Source: Tipula vernalis
Lineage: Eukaryota > Arthropoda > Insecta > Diptera > Tipulidae
DNA length: 64,000 bases
Assembly (NCBI GenBank): GCA_958295665.1
Contig: OY282558.1
Location: 349,971,034-350,035,033 of the forward strand
Reading direction: 5' to 3'
Shown here: piece after piece, positions 11,035 through 22,310 of the stretch
Layout of the letters: each line of letters opens with the position of its first letter
Position numbering within the stretch: the stretch's first letter is position 1
Made by a program: the position numbers and the translations under genes
The notes under the pieces: generated by a model
Seen by the model: the letters and a program-made list of their open reading frames with translations, nothing else
What the model was told of the DNA's origin: nothing
Database searches by the model: none

Positions 11035-14000
11035 ACAATGTAAACAAAATAATAACTGGTTTTCTGGTAACAGAAAGGTCTCCCTAGTTTATTTAATAAA
11101 AATGCAAACTGCTGGCTTTATTTAAACGAAAAAATTCTTTAAAATTAAAATTTTGCAGCCCGTTAAAATTGACCCGTTTCTTATACATTCTTTGAATTAT
11201 TTCATAATCAAAACGTTCACCAAATAATATTTCACGTCTTAACATTTCGAAAAGTTTATAACAATATTAAAAATATCAATTTGCGAGGTGAACTTTTTGT
11301 TTCCGAACTTAACAATTCCAAAATGGAACGATTTTGTGAAACAAAACAGAACATTTATTTGAAAAGTCCTAGCAAATTACATTTTTCAACTTACCGTTAA
11401 AAATCTTCGAAGCATATCTAAATTTCGCTTCAGTTTGTTTCTTTTTGATTAGCGTCTTTACCTGCAACAGATATTTTTAAATGCAGGAATATTTTTCAAA
11501 AAATTTAAAATTTGACGACTTCTTTTCAGGAATAAGCCATTTTAATTGTGCCCAAAATTTTACCATCAAATTAATTTATTGTTTAGAATTAAATACAGAA
11601 TGGTTGCAACGGTGTCCCGCTTTTCAAAATGCTGGTTTATTAAAATCATTTACACTCAATTTCCACGATGTGGGATTTTGAAAAGGGGTATTTTGGAAGG
11701 TGGGATGTTGAATAGGATACGTTATTTTCAAAAACGGGCGTATAAACAAATCCAACCCTTTATTATTTTTATGTACATTCGTTTTTTCCTGGACAAAATT
11801 GCTAAACGAAAATTTATTTCTTTTGTGGTAAAATTTTGTGCAAGATTTTTTATTTTCATGTACTAAGTATTTTTTTCTGATTGCACAATTATTTTTTGGC
11901 GCTAATAATACTAGAAAGAATAATACTTAGAAAAAAACGATAACCATTTAGTTTTGAGTTTTCGATCACCATTACGTATTTTTTTGGTTCATCAATTTTT
12001 TTTCTAATAAATAAATAACTAAGCAAATAATTAACGTCCCAGTTTGATTTTGCAAAAATGTTTCATTAAATCCATATCGCTAAAAATGTTACGATATTAT
12101 TTCACTAATCACGTGACGTAAATGCAACACCTGAAGTGAACTGTTTACGAACTACTACTACTACTACTAACTGTTACGTTTACGAAGAGTTGTATGAACC
12201 AAATTCTTCACTAGTGTTACGTAAACGTAACACCTTGTTTGACGGGCGGTCACAAAATAGAAAACACATGCAACTTTCGATTGAAAGGTCCGTTCAGTCA
12301 ATTTTCAGTTCACAACTCGGTCGGTCATGTTTCGGTTCCACATGTAATTTCAGTATATCTCATTGAAGAAGAAGAGGTTTTAATTATACCTCTCGTTTAT
12401 CTACGTATGTACAGTACAAATAAAGTATTTGAGGCCTCTCAAATACTCGCCCTACCTGAAATTCAAGCGAGAAAGGAAAAGGAAACTACAAATACAATCA
12501 GAAAATGATTTGAGACAATGATGATTTGCCTGCAAGTCTTAAATATTTTATATATTAACAGCAAACAATCATTTTAACATATTGTGCCGATTTTGAAGAT
12601 ACATTTGAGTAAAACGATTCAAAAAGAGTATTAAAACTCTTGAAAATAGTACATCTGACTACCCTATCCCTGTACCGTATTAAAATAAGTTTTCTCGTTG
12701 AGTTGAAAACACGGGGGCACAAATCCGTATCGCCTCTATGTACAGAGTTATGTAGGTTTATAGAAATAAAACATATTTCGATAGAATAAAAACCGAAAAT
12801 TAATTTATGCATATTGCACTAAACTAAAAGATTTTATTTTGTTTTGACATTTTAACGTATACGCGAAACGCCATTTGGATTTTAAAAAAATCAAGGTTAA
12901 CACATAATTTAAACAAGGATCCGTTGACCATCGAGTTAAATTTATATAGAATGGTGATCAGGCGCGTTTTCATATTTGATCGATATTCAAGAGAGCAGTC
13001 ATGCGTGCGATATTTGCCTCTAAAAACGACGAAATTATAGCACAAGCGGTTCTGTAAAATCGCAAAATTATTCATTTAATTCATGGAAAGGACAGTGAAT
13101 ATTCTGGCTCAATCACTTGGTTCTATGTGCCACACTTTGCTAAGTGCAGAGAAGTTACTGTTGACAAATTATCACAGTAAATTCCTATGCTAATTTTTGA
13201 CAGATACAAAATAATTTCATTGTGATTGACTTAGTCGCCTTTCCGTTTTATTTCAAGGTATGTAATTGATTTTCCTCATTCGACATATACATCAAAAAGA
13301 TTCTTCTTTAACGATCTTTAACGAGTAAAAAGAATCGATAATTTCGAAGATTACAAATTTTGTAAATAGAGCTATGTTTTGTTGAAGAAAAAGAGAATAA
13401 TTGAGAGAAATACTTGGTTATTGAAATGTTTCAGCATCATGTCTATCTAACAAGTTTCCGACGAAATCCTAAAAAAATATTAATCAATCGCATATGGCTT
13501 TTTTACTAATCTCTAACTTTTCAGAATAATATTAACGGTTACCGTAAGCGTACGCATGAATAGCCCCTTCTGTCCTCTAAATCTGCATCCAATGCCAATG
13601 CACAAATATTTATCACAGATTTCGGATACAGTCTCAGTCATTAAGTGAAATAAACACTTGTGCCGCAGATTTAACATTTACATAATGCATTAGTGATATA
13701 CACAGCATTAGACTAAATCTACTTTTATCAAAAATAAAATAATTATCGTCCAGTGAGACGTTTATCCCATTAGTCCAAAATTTGGTAAATGTACATATGT
13801 AAAGAAATCCATTGAAATTTAAATGGATCAAACAAGAGTACATTGAACTAAAAAAACACAAAAAATGTTATTCTACTCCATTTTAATAGAGTGAATCGTT
13901 TCAAACGAGATCAATGATGTCCTTTAGAAGTAGAAACTGTTTATGCGTATGTGACCAAATTTTTAAGTGCTTGGAGATGCGGAACCAGTTTTGGACAGCC

Positions 14001-14309
14001 TCTCCAGTCCTTTATAGGGGGTTTAGTTTGTTCAACTTGACAGCCAAAATCTGAGATACTTTATTTTAATGATGAGACCATGTGTGAATTAGTTAAAAAT
14101 TAAAATTTTGACTTAAAAGTTAACACAAAAAAGTTTACTCACCAAAAAAAAAAAAAAAAAATTATCATGGTAGGGACCGTATATAAATTTTGACAAGTGA
14201 ATTAAAAAATCATAACCTCTTTTTTAATATAGGTTCAGTTGGTACATAAGCACGCCGTGTTTCCTCTGCTTTTTGTCAATATCATTTGATAAATTTTGTT
14301 TTTTTATAA
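11035..14309. other. Long non-coding AT-rich stretch
   Basis: No recognisable coding sequence; the ORFs present (for example 12136-12508) have no domain character. Small features: a (CTA)n microsatellite near 12150-12168 and a near-palindrome GTTACGTAAACGTAAC near 12214. Nothing else was seen. Confidence 0.4.
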
Positions 14310-14719
14310 AGGCCGGTCCGCTGCTGAAGTGAAATGAAATGTCTCATATAAAAATGACACAAGCCAAAACGAAAATGAAAATTTCACCGCTAAATTTCAC
14401 TTTGTAGTACGCAGTTTAGCTAGTGAAATCGGAGTTTTCATATTAGAATACAGATGCCTCTATTTTATCTCTACACATTGTTTTTGTTTAGGCGGTTGAA
14501 AAACCCGAGAAACTCAAATGATGTCCGGAAAGGTAAAAATGAAATGGAAAATTTGTAGAGATAACATAGAGACATCTGTATTATAATATGAAAACCACCA
14601 TTTCGCTAGCTAAACCTCTTACCGCAAAATGAAATTCAGCGGTGAAATTTTCATTTTCGTTTTTGCTTGTGTCATTTTTATATGAGAAATTACATTTCAC
14701 TTCAGCAGCGTACTGGCCT
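14310..14719. mobile_element. MITE with long terminal inverted repeats and TAA duplication (Harbinger-type)
   Basis: The left end AGGCCGGTCCGCTGCTGAAG is mirrored by the right end, whose reverse complement is AGGCCAGTACGCTGCTGAAG. The arms stay similar for about 150 bases each (shared blocks include ATGACACAAGC and GAAAATTTCACCGCT). The flanks are TAA at 14307-14309 and TAA at 14720-14722; a 3-bp TWA duplication is the PIF/Harbinger hallmark. It is 410 bp with no coding capacity. Confidence 0.8.
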
Positions 14720-15988
14720 TAAATGTGAAGATAAATTTTGACATTTCATTTGAGTTTTTTGCATTTTGAGGATAATTAATTATCGAAGTGAATTTTATTG
14801 TATTTGTTAATTTTATTGCATTGCCAGAGACAACATAAAATTATACGCACTAACATACTTACGAAACTCGTTTTGACGTTTGCTAAATTTTCACGTTAGA
14901 TTTGTCTTCCTATTTTTGGAGACCAGTAAAAACTACATTTCACTTGAACAGCGTAGTGAATGGAAAATGATTTTTATAAATGTCGTTTTATAATTGTCCA
15001 AATTTTAATTTTTCACTAATTCACACAGCAAATAAATTAAATTAAATATTTTTAACATATTCACACACGGCCTGAATTGAAATCCTCTGATGATAAGTTC
15101 TGGTTTTGGCTTTCTTTCCAAAATTTGACGACACATTTTTCATTTTCCATCATATATTTCTACCACTTACCTATTTTGCAACTTTAGTTACATTTTTTAC
15201 GTTATTTTTTTTGATTGTTTAGAACCTAAAAATCAGAAGTCTGGTTATTACATAGAAAATTAAAAATAAATTCAAATAAGACTAAATACATTATTTGATT
15301 TTCCAAACTAGGAAACAAATTAATTATGAGAAGTTAATAAAAGAACTAGTGTGTATGAACTGGTATGAACTAAACCTAAAATGTTTACTTTAGCTAAAGA
15401 TGGGCATAATTATAACACACGAAATCAAAACGATTTTTACGTCACTAAGAAAAATAACCAACAAATGCTTTAATGGGTTTTGAGAAAATTAAGAAATTAT
15501 TTAAAATATTAATTTTTTAATCACGGACACACTACAAACTAGATAGATTAGCAGATTGTCCAACTCCGATGATTGGTTAATATGCTTTATTTTTTCTTTT
15601 GATTTGGGACAATCAACTTAAGCGGTTATATCACCCAGGCGTATGACAAAGAAGATTTAAAATGGAAAATGGCGGCGTGGCAGAATGTTGAACGAGGACC
15701 TTTTTCCGAGGAAGCCCAAGACGGGCAACATAACATTTAGGCATAATTTCATCATAATCAGTTAAGGAATCGCCGAGTTCTAACCAAATCGGCCATATTC
15801 CAAAACTTTATCTAAAAATAGTTTTAGGGTTCCAGTTACATCGCAAATGTCAAATTTCATTAAAATCGGTTCAAAAATAGATACGTTCATCAGTCGGTCA
15901 TATTTCAGTCTTTCATCTAATTTTCTGTCGTTTTATAGGCGAGGGCGAGTATTATAAAAAAATTACGGTCGTTAAGGGTTAACAAGTA
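14720..15988. other. Non-coding
   Basis: AT-rich. At 14940-14957 a lone copy of a sequence like the MITE end (ATTTCACTTGAACAGCGTAG) suggests a fragment of the same family. No genes. Confidence 0.35.
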
Positions 15989-16590
15989 CCTTATGGCTGT
16001 TGTACGATACTCACTTTTTTTCAAGTGCAATAAAGTGCTGCAAAACTAGTAAAGCGAAACAGAGAAAGATAGTGTAGACAATACTATATGGAAATATTTT
16101 GAAGTTTCGGATAAACAAAATATGTAAATAGAAACAAAATTTTTTTTGTGATGAAGTATCCATTTTGAAGAATATTAATTTTTTGGTTCTTAATTGATAT
16201 TTTACGTAAGAAATATGAGGCCTGTGCATAATAAATTTGCATTAGCTGCCGCAATTAATTGCAGCGACATAATTTATATGTTAAGTTAATTTACGAGTAT
16301 ATACTATTTACTTTTGTACACAAATTTTCATTGGTAGAAATGTCAGAAAAAAGTATCTAATGTCAAAAAAAAGAATCAAATCCAATTATTTGTTTGCTAT
16401 ATTTGCTCGATTAACTGCTAGAAAAATTGAGCTACCACTTTTTTTTTGACGTTTCTATTTTATTTCAAATCTACGGTCTGTACAGTCACTCTCACAAATA
16501 TTTTGTATCTATACTTTTTCTCTCACTCCGTTTGTCTTTCCTAGTTACTGAAAAAGTGGGAAAAAAGTGAGTATCATATAGCCATTATGG
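15989..16590. mobile_element. Degenerate inverted-repeat element, ~600 bp
   Basis: Left arm CCTTATGGCTGTTGTACGAT is followed by ACTCACTTTTTT. The reverse complement of the right end reads CCATAATGGCTATATGATAC, then TCACTTTTTT. Similarity continues inward (AACTAGTAAAGCGAAACAG against AACTAGGAAAGACAAACGG). No clear target duplication. Superfamily unknown. Confidence 0.5.
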
Positions 16591-17601
16591 AAAACTGTGA
16601 AAAAAGTCGAAAAAAATTTTATTTTTTTTATTTTGATGATCACTTTTTCTGTCCGGAAAAACGGTTGGATGGATCAATTTAAGCTGTACAACATTAAACT
16701 GTAAAAAAAGCCTGGTAACATTAGTCTTCTCATCACTATTTGTTAGGTAACGGTAGATTTACTAAAACTCTATAAAAAGTAATTTTTTAGTACTTTTTTC
16801 AAATTAGTGTTAAAGGGGCTTGTCGGAAATTTACTCAAGTTTTTAAAGCTGCTCTAAAATTTACCGTGCAATCATTGGTTGCTGACATACCGATGATTAA
16901 AGATAAAAGGATCCTTTTTCAGTCAAAGTCAGATATCTCAGCAAAAAATTGACATAGATAGGCCAAATGGAAATTAAATTGAACTTTAATTAACAAGCTA
17001 ACTGACCGATGCTAACTGACGACAGCTCTTCAAACAACACCAAAACAAACTGAAAAAAATTTAATTTAATTTGTTTTAATTTTTTGTAGTAGCGTAAGTC
17101 TCTCAAAATTCGCTGTTCGTAAAAGAAAGTCGTGTGTTGGCCACATCACAAACTTCTCTTGTTCTCGCAAAGATCGTATGTATGCTGCCATTACAAACAT
17201 ACTTGCTGGCTCATGTAGATAACTTCAACAAGTTTCCACATAAAAAAATATTTGCACGAGATGCCTAATATTGGGTGAATTGTTTCAAAAACGAGAATTA
17301 GCTCAACCAAATTGATAACTAATCTTGCTTTAATTATTTTGCTCTGCAAGTAAATAACATTGTAGGTATTCTTCGTACCCGCACTTTAACTTTTTTATCA
17401 TGAACAGCATACATGTTGTAGTGCACGTGTGATCAACAATGGGGTTGGTTATTATGAAACTAATCTTAAATTAGTGATGCTTTTATTGAAATTTCAAACG
17501 ACCACCATCATTAGCATTATTTTAACGTGACTAACAATATTAAATAATTAAATTACACGAATTTCGTTAATTAGCCGCTACGTGTCATTTTATTTCAAAC
17601 C
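16591..17601. other. Upstream region of the second protease, no gene seen
   Basis: AT-rich spacer. TTCGTAAAAGAAAGTCGTGT at 17114 resembles TTCGTAAAAGGAAGTCGTAT at 24232, at the inner edge of the left satellite array of the large transposon. Confidence 0.35.
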
Positions 17602-17607
17602 TATAAA
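17602..17607 (+). promoter_or_regulatory. TATA box of the second protease gene
   Basis: TATAAA lies 24 bases before the A of a TCATTT motif (17624-17629), which fits the arthropod initiator consensus TCAKTY. The ATG is 13 bases further on, giving a very short 5' leader, typical of highly expressed digestive protease genes. The spacing is slightly short, so the exact start is inferred. Confidence 0.6.
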
Positions 17608-17638
17608 TGCAATACACTAGAACTCATTTGTGTTTAAA

Positions 17639-18494
17639 ATGTATTTGATAAGCATCACTTCAGTATTGGCAGTGCAGGTTTTACTGCATAATGCAGCCAC
17701 AATTAAAGAACGAGGTCGAATTTTTAAGGGAAAAATTGTAAGTCCTAACAGTGCGCCATACCAAGTAGCATTATGGAGCACCGATTATAAGAATGACCAA
17801 TCAATATGTGGAGGTTCATTAATAACCACTGAATTTGTGCTTACAGCGGCCCACTGTTTATACGGGTAAGTTAAATGTGTTATACATCACTTATACGTAC
17901 AATTTTGTTATAATTATAGAAACTTGTGGTAATTCTAGAATGAAATCGGTCCGAGTGGTAATTGGTACAGACTCAGTAGCAGGTCAGGGGCCGACTACAA
18001 TTACTGTTGATGGCAAAAAAATGAAATGTCATGAAAAATATAATGAAGTAACGACTAATCATGACATTGGAATAATCGAATTATCTAGCCCCGTAAAATT
18101 GAACAAGCGTATTGCACTCATAAGTTTACCCAAAAAGTCGGATGCTGACGTATCGTTAATCGGTAAATATGCGAAACTAACCGGATGGGGTGTTACTTCT
18201 GATTATTCTTCAAGTCCGAGTAGCATTTTAAAAGAATTAAGAGTGCGCCTGGTAGGTGAAAGAGATTGTCTTGGATTTCGTATCACTCCATATCATTTAT
18301 GTGGTTATGGTGAATCTAGTGGAAGTGCTTGTGTCGGAGATTCGGGGGGCCCGCTAATACTCGAAAAAACGAAAACACAAATTGGAATTGTTTCGTATGG
18401 GGCAGCAGATGGTTGCAGTTTGGGGCATGCACATGTTTATACGAAAGTCTACCCTTACCTTAACTGGATTAAACAAAATTCTGATTATAAATAA
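17639..18494 (+). CDS. Secreted chymotrypsin-like serine protease
   Basis: Two exons, 17639-17865 and 17939-18494, joined in phase 2, give 260 residues. Residues 1-~20 are a hydrophobic signal peptide. A short propeptide ends at R27|I28 (IFKGK), where trypsin-like cleavage would activate it. The catalytic triad is His72 (LTAAHC), Asp118 (HDIGIIEL) and Ser211 (CVGDSGGP). The pocket residue six before the serine is Ser (GSACVGDSGG), as in chymotrypsin rather than trypsin. The residue equivalent to Gly226 appears to be His (GHAHVYTKV), which could alter the pocket. It probably acts extracellularly, likely in the gut. The frame is intact, unlike the paralogue 13 kb upstream with the same intron position; together they reflect gene duplication. 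ATG 17639 is chosen because it directly precedes the signal peptide and follows the TATA/initiator. Confidence 0.93.
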
Positions 18495-18499
18495 CATAA

Positions 18500-18505
18500 A
18501 ATAAA
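18500..18505 (+). terminator. Polyadenylation signal of the second protease
   Basis: AATAAA six bases after the stop codon. Confidence 0.6.
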
Positions 18506-18617
18506 CGTTAATATAAAGTTTCAAATAAATATGGTCATCTTACATTATTTTTTCATTTCTTAAGTTTATTAATCTAATTTCAAGTACATTATTCTCTAGT
18601 TGATTGAATAAAGCGAG

Positions 18618-20054
18618 AACCATAGTTAGAATAAGAAAAATAAAAAAAATAACGTAAGAGAGCGAGAAAGGGGATTTATGTGTATTCGACCATACTTAAA
18701 ATAAGAAACTTAAAATTTTTTTGGAGGGGAAATGAAAACTTCAGCTGTCACTTAAAAAACTTAAAAGGAGCGAAATTTTTCGTGTTGTCAAATTCTTTCG
18801 GGTTACTCGAAATAAAGTAACTTTTTTATCTCCTAAAGAATATGAAAATATTTTTGTAGTTGTCTTGGTATAAAAAGAGCAAAATAAAGTGAGGTTATGT
18901 TTTTCTGTCAGTCAGATCAGTAAAAAATTTTTTATTTTGATAACAAAAAGATGGAACCAATTAATTTTAGCGCATTAATATTCAATAAACAACAAATGAA
19001 ATATCAAAATGGAGTTTTATTTTTGTTTCCAATTCACTTTGACATTTCAGATTTCTATGTATTTGTAAAGAGTAAAGCAAATCTATGAAAAAATCTAGAG
19101 TAAAGCAAAATGCTCTCGAGCAAAAAATAAAGTGCTTTATTTTCCCAGAAAGAATTTGTAATGTCAAATTGTTACCCTTCGAGTAAAATTTTTTACCCTC
19201 AGGGTGTTTTTTTTCTCCGAAAGAATTTAACATAAACTTAAGAAACTTAAAAAAGGTTGCACAAATTTTTAACGCGGGAAATAAAAAACTAGTTTGTAAA
19301 TAGAAATTATAACATTTTCATTAATTATTAATAAATAAATTAAAACGAGAGTATTTGAACATTAAATTAGACTACAATAATTGAGTATTTATAATGTATA
19401 TACATTTAAAACATCAAACAAAAACTGAAACATAACCTAAAAATATTTAATTGAGATATTACATTTTTTGAAAACAAAAAACATTGCATAGTGCTTCTGT
19501 ATCACTAATTAGAAACAGTTAATGTAAATTAATTAATTTTTTATGATATAAATGAATTTAATATGATTTTTCAGCTTATAAAATTTGAAAAAGGTTGCAC
19601 AACTTTTTACTGTAGAAAGTAAACAACTGGTTTGGTGAAAATTATAACACTTTGATTAATTATTAATAAATTAATAAATAAATCAGAACGGGAATATTTG
19701 AGCATTAAATTAGACAATAAATAATTGAGCAATTTTATTGTACATACATTTAAAACCCAAACAAAAATTGAAACATAACCTAAAAAAATTAAATTGAGAT
19801 ATACAATTTTTATAAAACAAAAAATGTTGTATAGTGTTTCTGAATCACTGATTAGAACTAGTAAATGTAAATTAATAATTTTTTACGATATAAATGAATT
19901 TAGTATAATTTTTCCTAAAATAACTGAAAAATCAAACAAAAATATTTCGCTTTGAACTTAAAAATTTTTAAGTTATCTATAGTCGAAATTTCAAAGTGAA
20001 ATAAGAAAAGCTCAAATTCTTATTTTTTTTATTTTTCTTATTCCAAGTATGGTT
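18618..20054. mobile_element. Inverted-repeat element, 1.4 kb, non-coding
   Basis: Left end AACCATAGTTAGAATAAGAA is mirrored by the right end (reverse complement AACCATACTTGGAATAAGAA), and both continue into AAATAAAAAAAATAA. No target duplication was recognised and no ORF is present. It contains a tandem duplication (separate entry). Superfamily not assigned. Confidence 0.55.
19251..19922 (+). repeat. Tandem duplication, two copies of ~338 bp
   Basis: AAAAGGTTGCACAA at 19251 recurs at 19589, and similarity continues for the whole unit (ACATAACCTAAAAA, ATTGAGATAT, TTTCTG.ATCACT, ATATAAATGAATTTA). The copies have diverged noticeably. Confidence 0.75.
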
Positions 20055-22020
20055 ACACCTTAAGTTAAAGATCTAAAAAGCTAGCTTTTTGATTTTTTAA
20101 CTCCTACAATTTTCTGCTTTTTCCAATTCACAAACTGTATAGGTTCCAAATGCCAGCGAAGCTTCTAACTTATCTAGTCTTCGAACTTTAATTTTTAGGC
20201 TCCAAATTGGTACGTTTGTCGACAAAACTTATTGTGGTTGCACGTTGAAACGAATCAGAAGAATTGCCACATTAATATAAAAACCGACCGAGTTACTGTG
20301 CATTTGTTTGTTATCGTAACAACTGCGAATTACATTTTTAGAAAACTGTGAAAATGACAAAAAAAATTCGTACGTTTTTTATTTACATTTTAATTAAGAA
20401 CAATTAATTAACAAAATTGTAAAACAAGTAATTTTTCATCGTGGATGTGTTTAAAAAATATAAAATGTTTCATTTTCAAAATAGTGTAAATGGCGAAAAA
20501 AATTGACGTAATATGTAAAACAAAATCGGTAATATTTTGGGTATAAATAAATTATAATTAAAATTAATGAATTCACTTAGACCTTTCATATGATATACCT
20601 AAGTCTCATTATTGTGCAGTAATGAATCTGAATTCATACGTTGTTGCCCAGTTGCCTTTTGGCCATCAATTATTGTTTGACATTTATTTTGTGACAAATT
20701 CGCTCCACAATTTAATAATAACGTCGAATCATTTGGTACTAAATAACTGATCTAGAGCAAAAATTACGTAAACAAATCATTTTCTACCAAGACTACTTCC
20801 GATTTTTTTTTTTTTTTGCTGTAGATCAGTTTTTTTAGTCCTAACGAATTCGACATCGCGAATGCAAAAAATCTGCAAACTTCAAATCACATATTCATAA
20901 AAAATATGTAATAAAATATACATTAATCCTCTATACTTTTAATTTTGTAAGTTGCATTTCACGGAAATTTCAAAATAATTAATTGTTAACATATTCTTAT
21001 CAGTATCGCTTGTACTTATCAATTTATACTTTGTTTTGCTTCTGTGAAACCGAATAAAAAACAAAATTATAAAAAAAAGTTCAATAGTAGTTACAACGTA
21101 ACGTAACAAGTGTAATTTATGGAATAGGGCCTTTAGCTTCGGAAATTCAAATTGGCTAAAAATCCTTTTTCTTCTTTAAAATATTTATGAATCGTCTAAT
21201 TGAATGCGACAAAATTTTTTTTGGCCGCGTAATATCAAGTAAGTTGAAAAACTAAATATTTTGTTGTTATATTACGTCGTTTCTTTATTTCTTCTAATTA
21301 CAGTATTCCTCTAATTAAAATAATAATTCTTTAAAGATAAAATTCTTTTAATTGCTGTGTTTTACTTTTAAACTCATTAAAAACTTATACATAATTTGAT
21401 ATACAATGAAATTGTATTTCAATTAAAAAAAAAATGTAAAAAGCAACAATAAGGGACTACTTCTCCTATACATAATTAATTTAATCTTAAATGAAATAAA
21501 ATTAATTGATGTTGATCAATAAATTAAGCGACAAATAATTTCAATATTTAGTTACAGAAAAGGTTGAGCAAAAATTATAATCGATTATATAAAGCGCAAT
21601 AAAAAGATTCAATCAGACCCCATCGGCCATTAGTATCAATTCAATATTTTCTATATTTAACCCTATACAAAAAAGAAAGATTTTAGGTTAGAAAATGCTG
21701 GAGGCTAAAATACAATTTATGGAATTAAAATGAAAAGATACGAAAGGAGAGAATACAACAAAATGTTGTTGCAATATGGAGACATTTTTTATTTTGATTT
21801 TCTTAAATTGTATTAACTTCCAGGGGAAGGAGGTTTATTGGTTACACAATCCACCTAGCACAACAACAATAATCTATTCCGTCGGGAGAGCTGAGATAAA
21901 TTAAAAAGCATGTACTCGTATAAAATATGTAGAAATAACATTTTAAAGTGCTGAAATTTTTTTTTTTTTTTTTTTTTTTGTAAAAATGGTTCACAAGGGG
22001 TAATACTCGTAGCTAATAAT
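20055..22020. other. Non-coding AT-rich stretch
   Basis: No gene. Contains a poly(T) run at about 21959-21979 and a GGAATAGGGCC motif at 21121. Nothing else recognised. Confidence 0.4.
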
Positions 22021-22061
22021 ATTGTTACGTTTTTGCCTTGTGAATTAAGGTTCATATCACT
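22021..22061 (-). repeat. Reverse-complemented LTR terminus at the left border of the large transposon
   Basis: ATTGTTACGTTTTTGCCTTG and the following 21 bases are the reverse complement, with two or three mismatches, of 31469-31509. The same terminus ends the solo LTR at 32154. This is an LTR end in inverted orientation, directly abutting the transposon arm. Confidence 0.75.
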
Positions 22062-22310
22062 ATGTATGTGAAGTTAGCCCGAAAACCAGCCCGAAAAAAA
22101 TATATTCTAAAAGAAAAAGCCTCTCAGCCCGAAAAATATTAAGAAATAACTCAAAAAACCATTCCATCCCGAAAAAAAAAATATTACATGAAAAATTCTA
22201 CAAACAGTATATTTTTTGATCTGGAATATTTTAAATAAAAATAATTGCTATTTAACTATCAGGTTTAGTTCACAACTATATGTCTTATTCCGGCAATATG
22301 CCTTAATATT
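22061..22310 (+). repeat. Left terminal inverted repeat, unique part
   Basis: About 250 bp, nearly identical to the reverse complement of 31014-31255. It contains three or four copies of a CCCGAAAA motif near the tip (TAGCCCGAAAA, CAGCCCGAAAA, CATCCCGAAAA), possible transposase-binding sites by analogy with other subterminal repeats. It runs into the first 173-bp unit through CGGCAATATGCCTTAATATT. Confidence 0.85.

Noticed and set aside
12136..13075. Several 75-90 codon ORFs as small genes
   Set aside because: No start context, splice structure or domain; random in AT-rich DNA.
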